From JBIOWF01 sp044868295 (GTDB lineage Bacteria; Actinomycetota; Actinomycetes; Streptosporangiales; Streptosporangiaceae), in contig JBIOWF010000064.1 in NCBI GenBank assembly GCA_044868295.1, forward strand, positions 1-20,132: a stretch of 20,132 nt of DNA, in the 5' to 3' direction. A program made the position numbers and the translations under genes. This document shows, piece after piece, positions 15,374 to 20,104 of the stretch. Each line of letters starts with the position of its first letter. The stretch's first letter is position 1. The notes under the pieces are model-generated. The model had not been told where the DNA came from. It did no database searches and worked only from the letters and a program-made list of their open reading frames with translations.

Positions 15374-15814
15374 CGAGGGCTCGCCGCTGGCGTCCGAGTG
15401 GAGCGGCGCGCGGGTAGGGATGGTCAGGGTGATGGTGATCTGATCCCACGGCGCGCCCTGCTCGACAGCGTGCGGGTGGACTTCCTGCGGGGCTATCCCC
15501 CGCCACCGCTGGTAGGTGATGACCTCGCTCGGCAGGCCGGCGGGGACGTATCCACCTTCCGCCATCTTGTAAAACAGGTCGTGCCGAAGGCCGTTGCGGA
15601 TGCGCTCGCGGAATCGGGATTCCTCCCACGCCTCACGTGGCGCGGTCGAGGTGACGCGCATCGTGCCGTCGTGGACGGCCAGGACGGCACGGGCGATCTC
15701 CACGGCGGCGCTGTCATACAAATGTAGGCCGCGGGCTGCCGCTGCTCGCTGCGCGGCCGCGCCAGCGGCGGCGACGAAGCTGTCTTGGGGGCCGAGAGCC
15801 TGAGTGATTGGCAT
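15335..15814 (-). CDS. Antisense gene of unknown function
   Basis: The leftward frame starting at ATG 15814 (complement) encodes 159 residues ending at 15335. It is convincing because its codons are strongly G/C at the third position, while the plus-strand frames here are not protein-like. The N-terminus is Ala-rich and helical (MPITQALGPQDSFVAAAGAA), followed by a basic/aromatic stretch (EAWEESRFRERIRNGLRHDL, FYKMAEGGYVP) and a beta-like strand WDQITITLTIPTR. There are no signal peptide, membrane segment or catalytic motif that I recognise. No good Shine-Dalgarno sequence lies before the ATG (AAGGGG is over 20 nt away), so the start or its expression mode is uncertain. It is oriented against all flanking genes, overlaps the 14933 gene tail to tail, and diverges from the 15935 gene. 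Confidence 0.8.
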   Translation of the reverse strand: MPITQALGPQDSFVAAAGAAAQRAAAARGLHLYDSAAVEIARAVLAVHDGTMRVTSTAPREAWEESRFRERIRNGLRHDLFYKMAEGGYVPAGLPSEVITYQRWRGIAPQEVHPHAVEQGAPWDQITITLTIPTRAPLHSDASGEPSSALRRTENGDLP

Positions 15815-15875
15815 GTGCGGACGTGTAGCCCAAATGTCCCCTTGCGTCTCGTTCGTGTCCTCGCGGGTCTGCGTG

Positions 15876-15900
15876 GACGTAAGCAGCCGGGGAGTCCACC
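15876..15900 (+). promoter_or_regulatory. Recurrent two-box late-gene element, copy 6
   Basis: GACGTAAGC at 15876-15884, 10 nt, then TCCACC at 15895-15900. It lies in the divergent gap between the antisense gene (start 15814) and the coiled-coil gene (start 15935), 34 nt before the latter. Its orientation matches the plus-strand gene, as in all other copies. Confidence 0.72.
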
Positions 15901-15934
15901 ATGCACACCCGTCCAGGCAATTCCGGGGGGCAGC

Positions 15935-16321
15935 GTGGCGGGGGACGATATGGCAGGCGGACAGGAACCGACCACAGGTGAGCTGTCCCGTCTGATCAGC
16001 AGGGTGGAGGCCCGGGTGGACGAGGGCCTCAAGGAGCTGAAGGCCGAATTCCGGCAGCTCGCAGCCGACTGGCGTGAGCAGATGGCGGTCGGCGCTCTTA
16101 CAGCGCAGCGTGTCACCCAAGTCGATGAGAAACTCGCGGAGCTGGCGGACAAGGTTGCGGATCTGGATAGGCGGCTTCGTGTGGCGGAGACAGATCACGC
16201 GGCCAAGCAGGAAGCGGCCGAGCGGTCCCGGCGTGCCTCGACGTGGATCTCGGTCGCGGTGGCAGTTGTGGGGCTCGTGGCCACGGTGGTGTTCAACGTG
16301 ATCAAAGCGGGCGTGACGTAA
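15935..16321 (+). CDS. Coiled-coil protein with one C-terminal membrane segment (lysis accessory candidate)
   Basis: This protein has 128 residues. Residues 14-100 form a heptad-rich, highly charged coiled coil, and residues about 104-123 (TWISVAVAVVGLVATVVFNV) a single transmembrane helix, leaving a five-residue tail. This layout matches the XhlA/hemolysin-type small phage membrane proteins that act with holins, and the next gene is holin-like. GTG 15935 has GGGGGG at 15925-15930 (4-nt spacing); ATG 15950 with GGGGG at 15940-15944 is an equally acceptable start and would shorten it by five residues. The stop codon TAA (16319-16321) is part of the next copy of the two-box element. The exact lysis role is inference; a tail-anchored virion or membrane protein is the alternative. 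Confidence 0.78.
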   Translation: MAGDDMAGGQEPTTGELSRLISRVEARVDEGLKELKAEFRQLAADWREQMAVGALTAQRVTQVDEKLAELADKVADLDRRLRVAETDHAAKQEAAERSRRASTWISVAVAVVGLVATVVFNVIKAGVT

Positions 16322-16339
16322 GCGCGCGGATACGGCACC
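16315..16339 (+). promoter_or_regulatory. Recurrent two-box late-gene element, copy 7 (overlaps a stop codon)
   Basis: GACGTAAGC at 16315-16323, 10 nt, then GGCACC at 16334-16339, followed 38 nt later by ATG 16378. The TAA inside the first box is the stop codon of the coiled-coil gene. The G run before the box is replaced by GT here. Confidence 0.73.
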
Positions 16340-16377
16340 CTCCCGGCGTCGACAACACAACACGGGAGGGAACCATC

Positions 16378-16869
16378 ATGGTTCACCGCAGTCCCAACAT
16401 CCCCGAGGCCTGGCTGCGCGCGATCCGCAGCTTCTGGCAGAACATCGCTTCCGTGGCGGTCCTTGCGGCCGGCCCGGCGATCGTGTCCGCCGCCAGCGGC
16501 GGCAGCGCCGACGTGGGCAGGCTCGGCATGGTCGGCGGGCAGGCGGCGCTCGCCGCAGTGCTCGCGTACGGCTACAACCGGCTGTGGCCGTCCGCAGGTG
16601 GGAAGATCCCGGAGGCTCCCGCGCGTGCGGGCCGATCCTGGATCCAGAACATGGCCGCTGGCGCGCTCGTGGCAGGCGGTGGTGCCATCGCGGGGGCGGG
16701 CACCGCGGACCTGAAGTCGCTGGTCGTCATGGCGTGTCAGGCGGTACTCGCCTCGGTCATCGCGTTCACCTACAACGTGGTGCGACCCCTGCCAAAGCAG
16801 GGCGCCGACGAGTCCGAAGCGGAGGTTTCCGTGCCCGCACGGGACGGAAATGGTCCGTACACCCTGTAG
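16378..16869 (+). CDS. Holin-like membrane protein with internal tandem duplication
   Basis: This protein has 163 residues. ATG 16378 follows GGGAGGG (16364-16370), 7-nt spacing. Two homologous halves can be aligned by eye: residues 17-72 (RSFWQNIASVAVLAAGPAIV ... QAALAAVLAYGYNRLWP) and 86-138 (RSWIQNMAAGALVAGGGAIA ... QAVLASVIAFTYNVVRP). Each half carries two hydrophobic segments, giving about four membrane-spanning stretches, then a charged tail after residue 139. Single-unit versions of this two-helix pattern are common actinophage holin candidates, so this looks like a duplicated holin. Position after a coiled-coil/TM gene and before a terminator fits the end of the late operon. No endolysin gene lies beside it in this window, which weakens the lysis assignment slightly. 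Confidence 0.78.
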   Translation: MVHRSPNIPEAWLRAIRSFWQNIASVAVLAAGPAIVSAASGGSADVGRLGMVGGQAALAAVLAYGYNRLWPSAGGKIPEAPARAGRSWIQNMAAGALVAGGGAIAGAGTADLKSLVVMACQAVLASVIAFTYNVVRPLPKQGADESEAEVSVPARDGNGPYTL

Positions 16870-16929
16870 TCCGTGCCTATCATGGGTGGCAACTCCAATC
16901 TTTGGTCCTTCCTGGGGCAGAGCCGGAGC

Positions 16930-17000
16930 GTGCGGCGCCGCAATGCGAGGGGGTCCGAGCAACCTTCGGGTTGTCCCCGGTGACCTGCGGGGCGCCGCAC
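16930..17000 (+). other. Structured element: 10-bp inverted repeat enclosing a TTCG hairpin
   Basis: GTGCGGCGCC (16930-16939) is perfectly complementary to GGCGCCGCAC (16991-17000). Inside lies CAACC-TTCG-GGTTG (16960-16973), a 5-bp stem with the very stable UUCG tetraloop, flanked by GGGG/CCCC pairing potential (49-52 with 75-78 of the 169xx block). The bases after the outer stem read ACCA, which superficially recalls a tRNA acceptor end, but no D, anticodon or T arm fits on either strand. It sits between the holin-like gene and the terminator. The fold is visible; an RNA function is inference. Confidence 0.6.
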
Positions 17001-17022
17001 ACCACCTGACGTAGAAATGCCG

Positions 17023-17059
17023 AAGGCCCGCATCCCCTGGGGGGACGGATGCGGGCCTT
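17023..17059. terminator. Bidirectional intrinsic terminator
   Basis: A perfect 13-bp stem, AAGGCCCGCATCC (17023-17035) and GGATGCGGGCCTT (17047-17059), encloses an 11-nt loop and is followed by TTTCG on the plus strand (the stem itself ends in TT). It lies between the rightward holin-like gene (stop 16869) and the leftward HTH gene (stop 17078), so it is placed to stop transcription from both sides. The T tract is short, as is usual in high-GC actinobacteria. Confidence 0.87.
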
Positions 17060-17077
17060 TCGCTTGCCCTCTTCCGC

Positions 17078-17596
17078 TTACGGCAGCAGGCCGGCGGACA
17101 CTGGCCGGGCTGGGCCGGGCGCGACTTCCCGCGGGTCCTCGGTGTGGCGGCGGCACCAGTCGTCGAGATGCCGGGCGACTTCGGCGGGGTCGGACGGACA
17201 CGAGTCTTGGGGGCCGGCGACGCATGTGGGGCGCAGGGCGTCCCAGACGCCTTGCGGGTCATCGGCGAGGTGGGTCCAGTCGAGGTGACCCCACTGGTAG
17301 ACGGCGATGTCGGGCTCGACGTTGAAGGCGTCGGCGATGTCTTCCATGGTTGCGCCGCGCATGATGTCCGCGGTGACGGCGCGGGCGAGCACTTCGTTCA
17401 TGATTCTGCGGGCTTGGAGGACTTCGCGGGTGAGCCCGGTCACGCTTCGGTGGCGGTCGGTGCTGGTGGAGACCAGGGGGATGATCCGGTCGGCGAGGGC
17501 GGCGGCGGCGTTGGACACTCCGAGGCGGGCCACGTTGGCGCCTGATAAGTCGCCGGTCCTGAGGATGTCGGACCCGTCGTCGTCTGGGCGTTGCAT
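17078..17596 (-). CDS. Helix-turn-helix-type regulator candidate
   Basis: This is a 172-residue leftward gene with start ATG 17596 (complement) and AGGAG at 17608-17612, a rather long 11-nt spacing; no in-frame start lies closer. Residues 54-80 form a basic helix (LTREVLQARRIMNEVL) and residues about 72-102 resemble an HTH: ADIMRGATMEDIADAFNVEP, with GATMEDIADAF as the helix-turn part. The Trp/Asp/Pro-rich C-terminal half has three cysteines (125, 133, 148) and is unrecognised. Similar HTH segments occur in hypothetical proteins of Streptomyces. It is transcribed divergently from the ATPase operon across a control region with two palindromes, so it is a good candidate to bind there. Leu17 is encoded by the rare codon TTA (17548-17546). 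It is not a standard cI or phiC31-type repressor by any motif I can see. Confidence 0.75.
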   Translation of the reverse strand: MQRPDDDGSDILRTGDLSGANVARLGVSNAAAALADRIIPLVSTSTDRHRSVTGLTREVLQARRIMNEVLARAVTADIMRGATMEDIADAFNVEPDIAVYQWGHLDWTHLADDPQGVWDALRPTCVAGPQDSCPSDPAEVARHLDDWCRRHTEDPREVAPGPARPVSAGLLP

Positions 17597-17680
17597 GGAG
17601 AGGGGCGCTCCTTTTGGCTTGCGGTGGGGTGCTGAGCCAGCAGGCGTTTGGTTGTGCAGGGGGATGCGGCTTTTTGTGCA

Positions 17681-17709
17681 ATCTCTACGGCTTATTACAG
17701 CGTAGAGAT
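17681..17709. promoter_or_regulatory. Interrupted palindrome before the leftward HTH gene (operator or leader hairpin)
   Basis: ATCTCTACG (17681-17689) and CGTAGAGAT (17701-17709) are perfect 9-bp inverted arms around an AT-rich 11-nt centre (GCTTATTACAG). The site lies 85-113 nt upstream of the HTH gene start. On the minus strand TANNNT-type hexamers overlap it (for example TACGCT, with TTACAC 17 nt upstream), so an operator over the leftward promoter is plausible, although no strong -35 box is present. Confidence 0.6.
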
Positions 17710-17753
17710 CTGCCGCTGTCTGTGTAAGGCGTGTCACGAAGTCTGGACTTTGG

Positions 17754-17783
17754 TTGACCGTGGGCTGCGCAACCCACTAAGGT
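17754..17783 (+). promoter_or_regulatory. Vegetative-type promoter of the ATPase operon
   Basis: TTGACC (17754-17759), an 18-nt spacer, then TAAGGT (17778-17783), fitting the actinobacterial housekeeping sigma pattern TTGAC-N17/18-TANNNT. Transcription would begin near 17790, leaving a leader of about 125 nt before the TTG start at 17917. This is the only canonical-looking promoter I found in the window. Confidence 0.72.
17760..17777. promoter_or_regulatory. 18-bp palindrome filling the promoter spacer (operator candidate)
   Basis: GTGGGCTGCGCAACCCAC is an inverted repeat with 8 of 9 base pairs complementary (C/A mismatch at the sixth pair). It occupies exactly the 18 nt between the -35 and -10 hexamers, the classic place for a repressor (or MerR-like activator) to bind. 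Its binder is unknown; the divergent HTH protein is the nearest candidate. Confidence 0.68.
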
Positions 17784-17916
17784 AAATTACATGCACTATT
17801 AGAGCGGTTAGCGAGACGAGTGTTTAGGCTCGCCGCGCCCCGCCCGCCAGCACCTTCGACGGTGGTGGGGATTCGGACCCCCGCCCCCGGCGTGACCCCA
17901 GGAACGGAGCACTACC

Positions 17917-19188
17917 TTGACCACCCTCACCCCACCGGCGCAGACGCAGCCGTACGTCCCACTGCGCCCGCCGGGTTTTGAGACGCAGCGCCCGACCGGC
18001 AAGCCCGCCTGGCCGCTGATCCTCGTCGAAGGCGAGGAGAAGGCGGGCAAGAGCACGATGTGTGTGGAGTTGACGGCGAGCCCGAGGATCGGGCAGTCGT
18101 TCATGCTGGCGTTCGGTGAGCCGCACGCCAACGAGTACGGCGCGATCCCGGGCGCGAACTACGAGATCGTCAGGTATGACGGGTCATATACCGACCTGTT
18201 GGCGAAGATCGACATGGTTCGGTTGATCGCCGAGCACGCGAACGCGCACGGGCAGCCTCCCGTGTTGCTGATCATCGACTCGATGGTGTTTGTCTGGAAA
18301 CTGCTGCACCAGTGGACGTACAACCGGGCGAAGGAGTCCACTTCCGGGAAGCAGAAGCTCGCGAAAGACCCCGACGCTGAGATCGACCCGGGCCGGAACC
18401 TGTGGAACGACGCGAACAGCCGGCACGCCAACCTGGTCATGGCGCTGCGGCGCATCCCGGGCATCGTCATCATGACCGGTCGCGGTAAGTGGGTGTCAGG
18501 GACGGATGAGCGGACCGGGCAGCCCACGAAGGTCAAGGAGTACACGCTGGAGACCCAGAAGAGTCTGGGGTTCGACGTGTCGTGCTGGGTCCGGCTTTTC
18601 CGGGAAGATCGCGACCGGATCATCGGCCTGACGTCGGCCAACCCGGAGATCAGGCTCAACGCCAAGAAGGACCGGGAGCAGTACCTGCCGACCGACTGGT
18701 CTCTGGAGTGGCTGATCTTCGACCACATGAAGTTCGAGCCAGCCAACGCGGAGGTGCCGGACATCACATTGCCCAAGCCGGACCGGTCACCGGAGCAGAT
18801 CCGCCAGGAGGCGCTGCGCCCCGCCACGCCGTGGGCGCGGCTCGCCGAGTTGCACATCGAGGCCGGGCCGTTCGCCGGGATCAGCGTCACCAACGAGAAG
18901 GGCAAGGAGGAAACGCTCGGCGAGATGCTTGGACGGCTCATGGCCGAGCGTGCCGTATCCGATCCGCCCACGGTCGAGAAGCTGGAAAAGGCCATCGCCG
19001 AGGCCAACACCCCGGACGCACTCCACGCCGTTGGCAACACGATCGCATCGGCTGTCACCTCCGGGAAGGTCTCCATGGCCGACCGCGCCCGCCTGAGCGG
19101 CTCATTCAGTGCGCACATGGCCGAACTCCGGGCGGCCGAAGTCGCAGCCGCGAAAGCAGCCCGCGAGAGCCAGGGAGCAGCGCAGTGA
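17917..19188 (+). CDS. Sak4-like/RecA-like phage ATPase with C-terminal extension
   Basis: This protein has 423 residues from a TTG start at 17917, with GGAG at 17906-17909 and 7-nt spacing. Walker A is GEEKAGKST at residues 39-47; Walker B is VLLIIDS at 116-122; a strand-plus-sensor segment IPGIVIMTGRGKW lies at 180-192. This layout fits the phage AAA_24/Sak4 group of RecA-core ATPases, which assist single-strand annealing and recombination-dependent replication. Residues after about 290 form a charged helical extension (EAGPFAGISV, MAERAVSDPPTVEKLEKAIA) longer than in minimal Sak4 proteins. The gene heads an operon: its stop overlaps the next start (GTGA at 19185-19188). A DnaB/RadA-like role is the main alternative; no helicase-specific motifs were seen. 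Expression should depend on the promoter at 17754. Confidence 0.87.
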   Translation: MTTLTPPAQTQPYVPLRPPGFETQRPTGKPAWPLILVEGEEKAGKSTMCVELTASPRIGQSFMLAFGEPHANEYGAIPGANYEIVRYDGSYTDLLAKIDMVRLIAEHANAHGQPPVLLIIDSMVFVWKLLHQWTYNRAKESTSGKQKLAKDPDAEIDPGRNLWNDANSRHANLVMALRRIPGIVIMTGRGKWVSGTDERTGQPTKVKEYTLETQKSLGFDVSCWVRLFREDRDRIIGLTSANPEIRLNAKKDREQYLPTDWSLEWLIFDHMKFEPANAEVPDITLPKPDRSPEQIRQEALRPATPWARLAELHIEAGPFAGISVTNEKGKEETLGEMLGRLMAERAVSDPPTVEKLEKAIAEANTPDALHAVGNTIASAVTSGKVSMADRARLSGSFSAHMAELRAAEVAAAKAARESQGAAQ

Positions 19189-19793
19189 CGAGCTTGGACG
19201 AGACGACGGCGGCGGGCACCACGCCCGCCGCCCCGGCGGCCCCCATCGACAAGTCCGGCGCCAACCGGGCATGGGTATGGGCCCAGGTCTTGGCGGCCAT
19301 CGCAGATGCCGTCAAGAAGACCGCAGCGGCCCAGCTCGCCGGAAAGCGGCCGGACGGCTCGCCAGTCATGACGGTCGGCGACCGCGAGTCGTCGTATCTA
19401 GCCGGGAAGCGGCTCGGCTCCGCCCAGATGTTCGCCGGGAAGACCACCGTCACACTGGACCCGGACCACCCCGCGCTCGTCGCATGGGCGAAGGAAAACC
19501 CCCACTACGCCCACAACGTGATCCAGGTGGAAATGCTCTCCCCCGCCGTCGTCGACCAGCTCAAGAAGCACGCCGCCAAGGTCGGCGGCCCGGTCGACGC
19601 GCACGGGGACGAGATCCCCGGGATGAGCATCGGCTGGGGCCAGCCGTACCTCGTGAAGGACCTCGACGAAGACCTCGTCGCGGACCTACTCGCGTCCGAG
19701 CGGATCAACCGACTCGTGGACGCGGTCGTGGCAGGGACGATTGCCCTTCCTGACCTGCTCGCGCTCGACGACTCCGAAGGTGGTGACGTGTAA
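19185..19793 (+). CDS. Uncharacterised protein coupled to the Sak4-like ATPase
   Basis: This protein has 202 residues. GTG 19185 overlaps the upstream stop by 4 nt and has GGGAG at 19173-19177 with 7-nt spacing. The first 25 residues are a Thr/Ala/Pro-rich disordered leader. The rest is a mixed alpha/beta soluble domain with AWVWAQVLAAIADAVKKTAA, GKTTVTLDPDHPALVAWAKE, a GWGQPYLVKDLDED segment and a C-terminal helix (DLVADLLASERINRLVDAVV). The tight coupling on both sides (the stop overlaps the next ATG in TAATG) suggests a stoichiometric partner of the ATPase, possibly in recombination or replication, but I recognise no family and do not assign a function. No metal-binding cluster, HTH or membrane segment is visible. 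Confidence 0.78.
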   Translation: MTSLDETTAAGTTPAAPAAPIDKSGANRAWVWAQVLAAIADAVKKTAAAQLAGKRPDGSPVMTVGDRESSYLAGKRLGSAQMFAGKTTVTLDPDHPALVAWAKENPHYAHNVIQVEMLSPAVVDQLKKHAAKVGGPVDAHGDEIPGMSIGWGQPYLVKDLDEDLVADLLASERINRLVDAVVAGTIALPDLLALDDSEGGDV

Positions 19794-20104
19794 TGCCTCC
19801 AAGGATCAAGCGGGCCGGCATCGACCCATTCGGGTGGCGAGAAGAGGCGCAGTGCCAGGGCGTGCCCGTCTGGGTGTTCTCCAACGACGAGGAGCCGCTC
19901 GCGGACGGCACGCCGCGGCCGAAGTACAACGAGAAGAAGGCGAAGGCGATCTGCAAGGGGTGCCCGGTCCGCGTCGAATGCCTGGAAAACGCACTCGACT
20001 CCGGGGACTTCCACGTCATACGTGGAGGCCTGAACGAGGAGGAGTTACGGGCCGAGCGGCGCCGGCGGCTGCGGAGGGCCCGCGAAGGCAGATCGGTCGC
20101 CTGA
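19793..20104 (+). CDS. WhiB-like (Wbl) iron-sulfur transcription factor
   Basis: This protein has 103 residues; ATG 19793 overlaps the previous stop (TAATG). Four cysteines match the Wbl cluster pattern: Cys21, then Cys54-x2-Cys57-x5-Cys63 in CKGCPVRVEC, expected to hold a [4Fe-4S] cluster. The usual G(V/I)WGG turn is represented by VIRGGLNEEEL at 75-85, with Arg in place of Trp. A basic C-terminal tail (RAERRRRLRRAREGR) is the likely DNA-contact region. Host Wbl proteins bind the primary sigma factor, and phage versions can interfere with host or phage promoters. Residue Leu85 is encoded by TTA (20045-20047), a rare codon in Streptomyces. The gene may continue into an operon beyond the window. 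Confidence 0.93.
   Translation: MPPRIKRAGIDPFGWREEAQCQGVPVWVFSNDEEPLADGTPRPKYNEKKAKAICKGCPVRVECLENALDSGDFHVIRGGLNEEELRAERRRRLRRAREGRSVA

Larger units (their letters stand above)
17597..17916. other. Divergent control region between the HTH gene and the ATPase operon
   Basis: This 320-nt non-coding gap is markedly more AT-rich in its middle (17670-17800) than the surrounding genes. It holds the AGGAG ribosome binding site of the leftward gene, the 17681-17709 palindrome, the rightward promoter with its 18-bp palindrome (17754-17783), and a leader of about 125 nt. The leader has two small hairpins: GCGAG/CTCGC at 17811-17833 and GGGG-ATTCGGA-CCCC at 17867-17881. It contains no copy of the two-box late-gene element. 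Confidence 0.75.

Noticed and set aside
15542..15556. GGGGACGTATCC, a near match to the first box of the late-gene element
   Set aside because: It lies inside the antisense gene, lacks the AAGC end and has no second box at the 10-nt spacing.
15785..15934. N-terminal extension of the coiled-coil gene back to ATG 15785
   Set aside because: The extension would run through the antisense gene's start and the two-box element, has no protein-like character and lacks a ribosome binding site. GTG 15935 or ATG 15950 are preceded by G runs.
16930..17004. Possible tRNA gene (7-bp acceptor stem GTGCGGC/GCCGCAC, discriminator A and CCA)
   Set aside because: No T arm with TTCRA, no 7-nt anticodon loop with T33 and no acceptable D arm on the plus strand. 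The minus strand offers a D-arm-like CCCG/CGGG but fails for the anticodon and T arms.
17008..17032. GACGTAGAA before the terminator, another partial match to the first box
   Set aside because: No second box at the required spacing, no gene on the plus strand downstream, and the sequence runs directly into the terminator stem.
17597..17737. Upstream extension of the HTH gene to the ATG at 17737 (minus)
   Set aside because: The added 47 residues are encoded by AT-richer sequence through the palindrome at 17681-17709, and AGGAG precedes the ATG at 17596.
17865..17882. T-arm-like hairpin GGGG-ATTCGGA-CCCC, read on the minus strand as GGGGTCCGAATCCCC, possibly a tRNA-derived attachment site
   Set aside because: It deviates from the T-loop consensus and no acceptor, anticodon or D arms surround it. 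No integrase gene is in the window, so an att site is unsupported. Noted only as a leader hairpin.
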